64,000 nt of DNA, taken from positions 25,076,501-25,140,500 of the forward strand of contig NC_135358.1 of NCBI RefSeq assembly GCF_051622035.1, written 5' to 3'. The notes beneath the pieces were generated by a model. It was not told where the DNA came from. It searched no databases and saw only the letters and a program-made list of their open reading frames with translations. The DNA comes from Arctopsyche grandis. Its lineage: Eukaryota; Arthropoda; Insecta; Trichoptera; Hydropsychidae. This document shows positions 1 through 10,700 of this stretch, piece after piece. The first letter of the stretch is position 1, and every line of letters starts with the position of its first letter. Made by a program: the position numbers and the translations under genes.

Positions 1-12
1 AAGCCCCTAGAA

Positions 13-210
13 CAGTGGTTCTTAACCTTTTTGGAGGTACTGACCCCCACCAGTTTCATATGCGCATTCACCGAACCCTTCTTAATTGGAATCCTTCTTA
101 ATTGGCACCCAAATCATATGAGTCGGGTGTGTGTCTTGACATCCGCCGAACCCCCGAGACTGACTCACCGAACCCCTGGGGTTCGATCGAACCCAGGCTA
201 AGAACCACTG
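13..210. mobile_element. hAT-type MITE with perfect 8-bp target duplication
   Basis: A 198-bp element starts CAGTGGTTCTTAACC and ends in the complementary AAGAACCACTG. It is flanked by the same 8 bp, CCCTAGAA, at 5-12 and 211-218. Terminal CAGTG inverted repeats with 8-bp duplications are the hallmark of hAT transposons. There is no coding capacity, so it was moved by a transposase made elsewhere. The perfect duplication suggests a fairly recent insertion. Confidence 0.9.
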
Positions 211-904
211 CCCTAGAAGCATCAGCCGCTAGAAGACAGACCAGGTGACCCGAGAACCAGCTTTACAACAGCTGCGCTGCATCTATAGACGAGACGAAGA
301 CTTATCAGGAACCTTCACCATAACTACACGACATCTCAGGTCAGTCAATTCGTTCCCTTTGACCCCCACCACGGAACGAACGCACCTGGAAGAACGGATA
401 ACGTATTCCTTTCCGCCACCTGCTCTCCCAACGCGAGATCAATATTTTAAGATTTAGTATTTGACTTACATATGTATGCTTTGAGGGTATCGAGTAATGG
501 TTGAGTAGACACCCAATTAGTCATGCAGATTAAGAAGGATAGTGATATTTGAAGGTAACACGAGTCGTGAGACAAAAATACAGCTAAACCAATAAAGATT
601 TTGAAAGTCTCATAAATAATAAGAAATAACCTTTAAGGAAAATATCAATTAAACGTGCGCTCAAACAATCAAGAATAAAGAGTAATATAAATACATACAT
701 AGATTGTAAGATCTTTACCACATAAGATTATGCATTCGTATAGGTACCCTAAGCATTTCCTATATATATACCCTAAACTTTTTACAATATTACGTAGTAA
801 CAATAGATGAAGTTTTGTAATATTCTCGAAAATTCTCGGCTTGGATAATATTCCCGAGAATATTCTCCAAAAGATTATTACCGAGAATTTTACAACTACT
901 ATAT

Positions 905-1452
905 GTAAGTAATGCATACATAAGTAAAAACAATTCTGAAATTTTTAATAATATTACTTCTACGCAGTAGGTATGTGATGGAACAGAATATATTATAGTA
1001 GTAGGATGTTTAGCTGTGGTATTGATTTTTGCAGTTCCCAAAGCAACCGTCAAAGCCCTTATTACCGGAAATCCAAAAGAAAATGTGAAGTATGCGGCTT
1101 GAACGACTCTACGAAGTGGTGAACAAATGCACCCTTCTTTCACAGCAACCCTGCCGCAAGATTAATTAAATATTTGATACAAAAATGAATGAAAAATTAC
1201 ATGAGTACATAAATAAACTCACTTGAGACTGTTAAAAAGTTGTAGACAGACAAAATATATGTTGTTCGTAAAAGACAATAAAACTATTCCATTCATGAAT
1301 GTATCTATCTTCTTCACTTCCATTGACAAGTGTACATACTTCTCCAAAAAATGTCTGAAACATTCTATCACAAAGTTGAGTTTAAAAGATTAATATGTGT
1401 ATGCTAGTTAATATTTTACACGATGTATGAATTTTTTACTTTTCCTTTCACA
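905..1452 (-). pseudogene. Inverted, frameshifted partial copy of sugar gustatory receptor GrA (exon 8 to fused exon 9)
   Basis: The reverse complement matches GrA from about 5568 to 6115 across an exon, an intron and the next exon, nearly base for base. It includes the reading frame beginning KEGCICSPLRRVV. In the exon equivalent to 5655-5809 the copy has lost 13 bases where GrA encodes RNAREE, which shifts the frame. Upstream and downstream exons are absent and homology stops abruptly at both ends. Because intron sequence is retained, this is a DNA-level inverted duplication, not a retrocopy. It lies about 0.8 kb upstream of the first recognised GrA exon, in the opposite orientation. Confidence 0.88.
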
Positions 1453-1533
1453 TGAATTTTTCTGTTCCTGGAAAAATGCACTAAATTGCACTGAATAATG
1501 GCGCAGTTTCGAAAAGTCCTAATTTTCAAAGGT

Positions 1534-1654
1534 GCTCAAAAAGAACTTACGCAATAGAATTCCACAAAAAAAGGTTAGTAGCCCTGGATAATATACAAAT
1601 AAATACCCCTTGACGTTTTTTTGTGGAATTCTGTTGCGTTAGTTCTCCTTGAGC
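1534..1654. mobile_element. Short MITE with ~38-bp imperfect inverted repeats
   Basis: The left end begins GCTCAAAAAGAACTTACGC and the right end is the complement of GCTCAAGGAGAACTAACGC, both continuing into a shared GAATTCCACAAAAAA. The spacer is about 45 bp. No coding sequence is present and no clear target duplication was seen. Confidence 0.65.
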
Positions 1655-1689
1655 TTTGGATGGATGTCTCGAGAGCACAACTATCTCGA

Positions 1690-1830
1690 GTGTAATTTTC
1701 CGGTCACCCATTTTTTCCACACCCCTGAACGTACCAAGCTGAAAATTTATATTTGTATTCTTTATGTACCAACTCAGAGTTGATAAGTTTTTGGCTGGAA
1801 TTCGTAAATCAGAAGTAGTAATTTTTTATA
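1690..1830. repeat. Dispersed repeat, related copy at 29360-29500
   Basis: The two stretches share a long similar block reading through CCACACCC.TGAACGTA, GCTGAAAATTTATATTTG and GAGTTGATAAG, to an AATTCGTAA motif. Neither is open, and the family was not recognised. Confidence 0.6.
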
Positions 1831-1989
1831 AATTAAATTTTCATTATTTCATTAAATCTTCCTGATATTTTATTTTTATAATATGTATAGTGATGTTAAG
1901 AAATAATAAAAAAAAGAAATAAATCCGATAACTGGAAGTAGAACTTTTGTCTTGTGTAAGTTTCCCTACATTTGCGCTAAATTTATATC

Positions 1990-2150
1990 GTACATGCTGT
2001 TTTTTTATTAAATTTATTTGAATCGAAAAAAAATATATCGAATCGAAACCATATCGAATCGTCATGATAGAAACTTTGATTTGTTTTCGATGTTACCAAC
2101 CAAATTACATACATACAAAGTCTCTTTCGAAATTACATATGTATATATTA
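1990..2150 (+). mobile_element. Fragment of the CCCGGCTTCGCTC / AAAGTCTCTTTCGAAATT repeat family
   Basis: This piece carries the 3' part of a family that is more complete at 17350-17590 and 22566-25045. It has a TTATTAAATTTATTTGAATC block, ATCGAATCGAAA stretches, and ends ACATACAAAGTCTCTTTCGA. The 5' CCCGGCTTCGCTC motif is missing. It sits just upstream of the first GrA exon found. Confidence 0.6.
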
Positions 2151-2210
2151 GATTTCAATTTAGTCACTTGAAATGTGAAGAAAAAGTTTGAATAATTTAT
2201 TTTGTTTCAG

Positions 2211-5200
2211 ATCTCCTTATAAAGGAAATAAAAGCATAAAATTTAAACATAATTTGACATATGAAGGTAAACGTATTGTATGTTTGTGTACATAATATTT
2301 TTAGGTATTTTTAATGGAAACAAATTTAATGGTCTGTAACTTTTACAAAAGTAGTGTAATATGTAGATAATTAGTAATAAAAATAAGCGCTCATTAAACC
2401 GCTTATTGTTTTAAGTATTTTTTGACAAAAAGACAACTATCAAACAGTCAGTGACCGATAATATAACTTATTAATCATCTATTCACTGACTAATTGACAC
2501 GAAGTTACTGACCAAATAAATACAGTACTTTTTTAAACAAACATTCTCACATACAGTATACATATATTTATGTACATTATTTATATTAGTTTCAGATTTA
2601 TTTTCAGCCAAAAAGGCTTTTGATGCGCAAAATAAATCGTATGCAATTCACGAAGATACATTTCAAAGCGCTTTTGGAAAATTACTAACGGTGGGTCAGT
2701 TTTTTGGAATTTTACCTGTTGTCGGCGTGCTTTCTCCTCACGCTTCCCATCTGAGGTACGGATATTTATGTATAAAATTCAATTTTGCATAAACATATTT
2801 GCTTGCAGTTTGCACTCATTATTACGAGCGTCAATTCAAGGTAAACTTACATACTTGTTGTAAGTAATCGGGTAACAGAAGTATGTACATGACTATATCG
2901 TTATATTACTCAGTCGGATATGATGGCGCATACCTGTATCATAGGCAGTGTTAAGTGTTGCCAATTCAAAAAACAAACCTCTAAAAAAACAGTCTTTATA
3001 CATACATACGGTAAACGGATTATTGCGCACATTTCGATCGCACAAACGTTATTCATCGCATGTGTGACACTCGATGGATGGAATTTCCAGGTGCCAGATG
3101 TTCCATGATCGAGATTTTAGTGACGTTTGCGAAATCGGTTTGTGCGGAATCATCACCGAACCATATATTCATACATATTATTTCAAATTTTTATTTACAA
3201 CAGATTCAGATTTGTATAAATATTGTTTAGTTTCTTCTATTTTAAAGTCGTAGCGACGCAGCGCAACACATCAGAGTTGGTACAAAAGGCAACTCTGACG
3301 CGCAGTGTCGCTCAACTCGTAGTGCTTTCTTTCTCATACAATTTCATACAAGCAATATTTGGCCGCGCTGCGTCGCTGCAGCGCAGTGCTGCCCAGTGCG
3401 GTCAGACCTTTAATTTTACATAATTGAATGATTGTTTTTATTACGATCCTTCCAGGTAGACAGACTAAGCTTAATTCAAGATAAAAGTGACCATTCGTGA
3501 TATTATATACATACATATATGCAATGGCGGATTATCGAACAGCAAAATTGGCGCATATCTGTGGCCTCTAAATTTAAGGGGCCTCCAAATCGTTCTGAGA
3601 AAAATTATAATTCGGAAATTCCTATTCATTTTTCAATAAAATATTGGAGTTTACGACTAAATTACGTTGCGCCTGTGGCCTCCGAAACGCTTAATCCGCC
3701 ACTGTATATATATGCCAAAAATAAGTCGCCAATTTTGTTGCCTAGTACTTAAAACTTTATTTCTTCAATTCAAATATTTTCTGGATCCGCTAGTGTCCTG
3801 TATTCACCTGGTACTATTTCAGAGGACATCGTCTCATTTCCGGTTCTAGGACAATTACCCCCTGGACACGTACCCCCCAGACGTATACCCCCGGTCATAA
3901 ACCCCCTGGTAATTAACCCCCCGTGCAAAAAACCCCCCGTGCAAATAGCCTCCGCCAAGAATAAAAATATTTTATAAAAATTGACAGTATCTTTAATAAA
4001 AAGTCAGTATCAATATCAATACTAATTTATTTCAGTCATAATACATACATACATTTTTTTTTTAATTTACTTACTTATATTAAAATCTACTTTCAATACC
4101 ACAGAACGCAAACGCCAACTGATGACTGAAAGTCTTTTAAATTGAAATTTATTCTATTTACATCAATAAATTGAAATTAAATATTGTATATAAATTGAAA
4201 TTAAATATGCTCTAACAGACTTAATTTATTCTTATTTAACACTTTCAAATTATTAAGTATTTATTACTATTTTAAATATTTTATTTGAACGGGGGGTTAA
4301 TGACCAGGGGGTTTTTGACCGGGGGTATTTGTCCGGGGAGTATATATCCAGGGGGTTTATGTCCGGATACCCTCATTTCCTTATGAATGAGTTTAATTTT
4401 TTCGCGGTTTTGAATTGCAGGTTCACCTGGTTCAGCTGGAGAGTGCTCTTTACTTTGACGTGCACTTTCGGCTCGGCAATAATGACTTCTCTTTGCTTAT
4501 TCCGTTTGTTCTTCAGTGGAATCGACATATACAAAACGAGTATTTGTTTAAATCCGTACTACATATATACATACATACCCGAATTTTTCATCCTTTTAAC
4601 AAAAAAATATTTTTCAGTAAGCACGATGTTTTATGGAAGCACATTGTTTGTGCTTGTGTTATTCTTAAGATTAGCACCACATTGGCCCTCTTTGATGATG
4701 GCAGTCGCTGAAAAAGAACGTCCAAGAAAATTTCCAAGACGATCTCTACGAGTGCGTTTCAGCGCATATAGTTTCGGCATTCTGTTTCCAGCTTTGAGTA
4801 AATTGAACACTGAATATACATACTTACATACATATACATACATATATGTATATAGCAGTAAAATCAGAAATATCCAAGCTTCCCAATTTTTGTATGTAGT
4901 ACATATGAAAATGTATGTATTATTGTAGTCCTCAAAAAAGATTGTATTGGTATTTCAACAAGCCTTAGTCTTATGATATATGTATGTATGTACATTCTTA
5001 TATATAGGTAGGTACGTATACCTACATACATATATAAAATAAATCAACAGATTTGGCAGAGATTTTGAAAGGATTGGACTTGAATTATTTTGACAATTTA
5101 TTAGTATGTACATATGTACATATTAATAAATTGTTGGTTTTTCAGTGAATGCTTTATTTCAGTTGAACATTTGTTGGCAGTCATTACATGCTTATCCGTG

Positions 5201-6454
5201 GCTTACGATTGTAATAGAGGTGCTCCTGTTTTAGATTCCTATTTCACGAATTCGTTTCCGCAGATTTTTGCTCACACTGACTTCACCCCTTGGAAAGGTA
5301 TTTTAGTACAGGTATAAATAATATTGTCACTCCACAAACTGCTGTAAATATTTTAAATACTCTTTTGCCATAGTGAATAAATTGATAATCACTTGACCGA
5401 TCGCTATAACCACTAACTGTAATCCTAGAATGCAATTTAGAAAAGATACTTTTCAGTTTGTCAACGTTAGTTCGACTTTCAATTGGAACTACATGGATTT
5501 GTTTCTAATTTTGGTAAGTCTCACGTTAACGGATCGATTTGAACAGTTGAATGATCGTCTGGACTCTGTGAAAGGAAAAGTAAAAATTTCATACATCGTG
5601 TAAAATATTAACTTGCATATACATCTTAATTTTTTAAATACAACTTTGTGATAGAATGTTTCAGAGGTTTTTTGGAGGAATGCAAGGGAGGAGTATGTAC
5701 ACTTGTCAATGGTAGTGAAGAAGATAGATAAATTCATGAACGGAATAGTTTTCTTGTCTTTCACGAACAACATATATTTCGTCTGTCTACAACTTTTCAA
5801 TAGTCTCAAGTGAGTTTATTTATTCATGTAATTTTTCATTAATTTTTGTATCAAATATTTAATTAATCTTGTGACAGGGTTGCTGTGAAAGAAGGTTGCA
5901 TTTGTTCACCACTTCGTAGAGTCGTTCACGCCGCATACTTCACATTTTCTTTTGGATTTCTGGTAATAAGGGCTTTGACGGTTGCTTTGGGAACTGCAAA
6001 AATCAATACCACAGCCAAACATCCTACTACTATAATATATTCTGTTCCATCACAGACCTACGGCGTAGAAGTAATATTAGTAAATTTTTCAGAATTGTTT
6101 TTACTTGTGTATGAATTTACTTACGAGTACATATGTATATGCTATTTTCAGCAACGACGTTTCTTGGAGCAAGTTATTAATGATGTGATAGCATTCACGG
6201 GTCTTAATTTTTTCTATATAACACGTGGACTAGTTCTCACAGTATGTATACAATTGCAAATCAATTAATGTTTGGTAACCAGGCTATTTCGTAAAACTGA
6301 AGTATTTTATAAAAGAAAAAAATTTCAGATCGCCGGCACTATCGTCACTTACGAATTGGTTTTGGTGCAATTCAATTCTGGGGAATCGACGATAAACGTC
6401 AATATAACGTCAGATGATATTTGCGGAATCACCATTGAATCTTGGAGCGAATAA
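2211..6454 (+). CDS. Sugar-type gustatory receptor GrA (first exon not located)
   Basis: Exons: 2211-2266, 2596-2755, 4421-4539, 4618-4797, 5163-5311, 5457-5579, 5655-5809, 5878-6070, 6152-6241, 6329-6454. All splice GT-AG and stay in frame for about 450 residues to a TAA. Family evidence: TVGQFFGILPVVGV after the N-terminus, FLRLAPHWP, several hydrophobic segments expected of a seven-pass receptor, and the C-terminal signature TYELVLVQF of insect gustatory receptors in the sugar (Gr5a/Gr64, trehalose-receptor) subfamily. Such receptors are ligand-gated cation channels in taste neuron dendrites; the ligand cannot be told from sequence. Compared with GrB and GrC, the small exon 9 and exon 10 are a single 193-nt exon here. 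Intron 3 (2756-4420) is loaded with MITEs. The start exon, expected to end in phase 2, was not found upstream. A possible AATAAA overlaps the stop. Confidence 0.88.
3010..3164. mobile_element. MITE, GGTAAACGGATTATTGCGC family, copy 1
   Basis: It begins GGTAAACGGATTATTGCGCA and ends TGCGGAATCATCACCGAACC, with an internal GTGCCAGATGTTCC. Four related copies lie at 16101-16322, about 21755-21975, 26955-27138 and 53336-53529. It has no coding potential and lies in GrA intron 3. Confidence 0.6.
3240..3415. repeat. GC-rich inverted repeat, probable MITE remnant
   Basis: GCGACGCAGCGC near 3253 is answered by GCGCTGCGTCGC near 3364, in sequence distinctly more GC-rich than its surroundings. Element ends and target duplications could not be fixed. 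It lies inside GrA intron 3. Confidence 0.4.
3521..3704. mobile_element. MITE with CARTGGCGGATTA termini
   Basis: It begins CAATGGCGGATTA and ends TTAATCCGCCACTG, a near-perfect terminal inverted repeat of the hAT-like CAGTGGCGGAT type. The interior has TGTGGCCTC at both sides. The flanks (CATATATG and TATATATA) resemble each other but are not a clean duplication. Confidence 0.65.
3842..4371. mobile_element. Foldback-type element with inverted repeats built of ~15-bp CCCCC subrepeats
   Basis: A 530-bp element flanked by an exact 9-bp duplication, CTCATTTCC, at 3833-3841 and 4372-4380. Its ends are GGTTCTAGG and CCGGATACC. Each end carries about 75 bp of inverted repeat made of degenerate ~15-bp units of the form GGACAATTACCCCCT. 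The middle is AT-rich and non-coding. Subrepeat-built inverted ends with 9-bp duplications are known from Drosophila FB (Foldback) elements, which are related to Mutator-like transposons. Assignment here is by structure only. It lies 40 bp upstream of the GrA exon at 4421. Confidence 0.8.
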
Positions 6455-9400
6455 ATTCTTACTGTTTATTTGCTCAAAGTTTATTCGCTTAAATGTTTTG
6501 CAAACGACGGATTCGGAAAAAAATTGTGCATTTGATGTAAAAAAAAATCTTGTATAGATACATACATATGTATGTATCTACATAATTCAATGGGTGAAAA
6601 CCGTTTTCAAGCAGAAATAGGGAAAAAACTGTCACTTAGATAAATTTGCATTTTTTAGAAATATGTATTCAATGAATAAACTAACTATTCAAATTTTGTT
6701 CTCCTGATACATACATACAATATCCGAATAATTAAAAAACATTAACAAACTATTTTCGAATTTCATCGATGATTTCTGTATCGAAATTACTATATATTTT
6801 CTTAAGTATACAATTTAAAGTTGACCCGAATTTTTGGTCTTTAAAACACAATAAGTCTGAAATATATATGATAAATGAAAGAACCATCCTAGAAATTCTA
6901 GAGAAAATACAAAATTTACAAATGGTGGCGAAATTTATAACAAGGATGACTCATATTTCATATACATTTAAGACGTACCTATCTATATCATTTTTTTGTC
7001 CTTAAATTATTTATATTTAAAATTCCGGGTACAAGTTGAGGAAATACCCATCTACTCGGGTATTAAAAAATCCAAATAATTCAGCAACTCTACTCATAAA
7101 CATAATATACTCGAATCTATAAAAATAATACGCATTCATACACGTGTTGGTACTTACATACATACATAGGCATAAGCCGAAACAAAATTAAGTTTTATGG
7201 TCGTTTTATATATTTGAAAGTGGCGCAAGTCCAATTTTCAGTTCCAAAAAAAATATTTCTGTTTGACTTAATTCATAATTTTTTATCCCTTCTTTTAATT
7301 TGATATGTCCAGAATCTTGGAAAAGCAGGATAAACGTATTACAAAAAAAATATTACACCAGTATTTTTAAATATTGTTAAACGCAAAACATTATATTTAA
7401 TATTTAATTAGGTATTTTCCGAAATGAAGAAAAGTGAACTAATGCCATTTTCAATTATAACGCCTCATATATTCAACGTTATGTATGTATACATATTAAG
7501 TAGGTGATATTGAGAAGAGTAGTTGAAATAAATGTACATACATATGTATTAATGTATGTGCATAGTATCTTCTTTGTATTTAAATGTCAATCACTATTGC
7601 ACTAATTTGTATTTGTGTTATGCAAAATTTGGCAATAAATTGAATTTTTGAAATAAATCTTTTCTTTCAATTTTAAAAATTCAATTGACCATTGTCAAGA
7701 TTTGTACATATGAAATTGTTTTAACCATTAAGTCATGTGGTCACCAAATTCTGACAAGTCTCAATTTAATTTACCTAAACTTTTCATAACTTTACTCAGT
7801 GTCAGTTTTAGGGGGGGGGCTGGGTCAGGTGGTGCCCGAGGGCGCCAAATAAGTTTGGGCGCCGCTCGATGCGCCAAAAGCGCTTTAAAATTAAAATTAG
7901 AGCGTCAAAGGTCCTACATTTGTACTCGGCAAATTCTATTCAAACAATCTACTGGAAGAAGCCGAATTCAAAATCTGATATTATAAGCAATGAACTTATC
8001 AATATCTTCCTTTCTTTCAAATAAAGTTCAAGGTAAAATGAATCCATTCATTGTATTAAATTTTATAAAGCAGCACAATTTACAAGAATTATATCCAAAC
8101 ATTTGGGTTCTATGCTTTTACTGACACAGCCTGAAACTGTAGCAAAGTCCCAAGGCCGAGAAAAAGGAGGATGGTAAACCAGTTTTTTATAATTTTTTTC
8201 TAAGGATGTTAAGAAAAAAATTCCCGAGGGTGCCAGCACTGATTTAACCATAAGACAAACTGAAAAATGCTTCTCAGTAAAAGTAGACGTCTATTTTGTA
8301 AGTCTACATATATAATATTATATAATGTACTCTCGATTATCCAGCCTAATGCTGGCGAATTCGGGATCGGATAAATGAAAAGTAAGGATAATCCAAACTA
8401 TCAATTTTTGATATCGTTTCTATTGTTGTACATAATGACAAGACACTCATGGTATCAGGACATGTACAAAACCCCCTGGCAAGTAGTCCACCTCACCGAG
8501 TACAGCGGTCCTACTACTTGCCATCTCCTTTGCACCAACGCTATCTGCGTCACAAACACGGACCCCAAGAAAGCCTTTCTAACGCAATTACCGCTCGAGT
8601 CAGTACGTTTAGATAAAAAAAAATATTGAGATAGAAAACCAATCCTTATAAACGTGGTGAAATAAAAAAACTGGCCAAATAAACGCATAATAGCATGAAA
8701 AAAATATATTTTTGACTTTAAAAATTCGCTAAATAATTAATTATAAGTATTTTAAATCAATGAAATATCATAACCAATAGAAAAAACATCTGACTATTGA
8801 TTCCAAGACTCATTTTGAACGCAACAATACTAGATTTTGAGTTGAATACCGCAAAAGACAAAAAACTGTAAAAATTGCGCATTTTTTTAAACGCTCATAT
8901 CTCGAAATCGAGAGCGAACCAACAAAAATCATTATCATATTCGAATTCAATGGCTCAAACTTAGTGAAGATTGATTTTTTTTTGTTGCTCAGTGTTATTA
9001 GTCAATAAATACAGTTTCAACCTACAGATATTTTTTCCTATGCAATGTAATTCATAAAATACATCTTCGTGAAATAAAACTACCACTTAAATCGAGTAGA
9101 TGTGGCTTGTATAAAATTTGCTTTAATATGGTTGATCAGTTTGAAAGTTGATGAAGAGATGTTATAGAATTCAGAAATGTTGTGGGCTTTTGAAGGTTGA
9201 GTTTGATGAGTGTCTTTAATGATGACGCATTTAGCATGAGAAAACTGCCAGGTCATTGAATTTGTCAGGTTTATTGTTTCGCAGAAGCGCCGCAATTTGA
9301 ATAATAGATTGTCAAAACAGTGCTTTTTTCCCCCGCCCGTCCTTGGGTTTGAGTGGCATTAGGTGACAGACTAGATAAGGGCTGGTATTTAATTGTCCAG

Positions 9401-9990
9401 CGGTTATTTACAAACGGTCGATGGACCGATAAGCGGGCCTCGCATGCACCACACCTGACAAACAACATCACATTCGATATTGCAGTGCTGTGCAATTTAC
9501 ATTGTTTGACTTAGTTAACGTCGATATCTTTCTAAAGTAGGTACTCTACATATATGTATAAAATATGTAGTCACATATGATCGTGTACCTGTTTTTGAAA
9601 AACGCATTTTATACAAAGCGCTTATTGTTGTTTAAGAATAATTACAAAAAATGCTTGGGGTGCAAATAAAAAATGATCACAAAACTTCATATATTGTTCT
9701 ACGTATGTATGTACATATGTACATAGAAAAAGCAAAAAACTAACTGTGTACATATAAGTTTAATATATGAGTAAACTATTTAAAGTATGCAGCAAATACA
9801 ATTTACATATGTATATTACATTTTTACTTTATATAATATGTACCGTAATAACAATAGATGAAGTTTTGTGATCATGCGAAAATTTGAACTCGAGATTTTG
9901 ACTGATTCGAACTCAGAATCAATCACTGATCACGTTTTCATGATCTAGAAAAAATGTGTGTGTGTGTCTGGGTATTTTTTTATTTGCGAG
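6455..9990. other. Intergenic region between GrA and the GrB duplication block
   Basis: No gene is supported. It contains microsatellites, a G-run at 7811-7819, and a TCTCGATTATCC motif near 8331 like ends of pogo/Tigger-type elements. A diverged repeat at about 8870-9000 (TTTTTAAACGCTCATATCTCG, ending CTCAGTGTT) has an inverted relative at 16945-17190. A GC-richer stretch at 8430-8620 is open for 84 codons, but I recognise no family and see no splice context. Another GC-richer stretch lies at 9325-9480. Confidence 0.6.
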
Positions 9991-10700
9991 CTTGGAAGTA
10001 CTGTGTATTTAATATTCTTCAATTAAAATAGAATCCTCTCGAGCTTTCATTTCCATAGTTCTTTAATTTTACGAAAGCGCATTTTAAAATTCTATTGAAT
10101 AGGTTCTGTGGAATTGTTTGTTTCTAATGTTTCTAATATTAGAAACAAATTCGTATACATACATATATACATACAATGGAACTGTTTTAATGGTCAATAT
10201 GAAATTTTAAACGTGGGTAAAAAAGAGTACAAAAACTTTTTCGAATCGTGAGATAAAATACACCACTGTAAGATAAAAATATGATTCATACCAATGCACG
10301 TTAAGTATCTGCATATGTACAACCTATAAAACATATTGACTATCTAAAATAAATATTCATTACTCCATAGTAATAAATCATTTATACATATGTCAATGCT
10401 AATAATTGTGAGTGGGATTAAATGTTGTTCATAGAATTTGTAGATTCAATATTGCGATAGAAGATCCCGATTGGTTATAACTAAAAATAATTTATTTCAT
10501 TTTTATCAAATCAACAAAATTCGTCATAAAAATTGATTCAATAAGTATATATGTACATTCTTAAATATTACCGAATTAATTACAAATCAATGTATGGGAG
10601 TACTGATTTAAAAATTATTTCAATTCCAATCTACTTCAGGCATTTAGAATTCGGTTCAATTTGTTTATGTTATTCATTTACTAAATTTCAGTACACCGAC

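Noticed and set aside
790-1143. A 117-codon minus-strand frame resembling a receptor exon, as a separate gene
   Set aside because: It is part of the inverted, frameshifted copy of GrA; no other exons are present.
4329-4928. A single 199-codon gene
   Set aside because: The frame runs through two GrA exons and the short intron between them; splice sites and paralogues show the true structure.
8375-8629. An 84-codon GC-richer frame as a gene
   Set aside because: No recognisable motif, paralogue or splice context; left as unexplained sequence.
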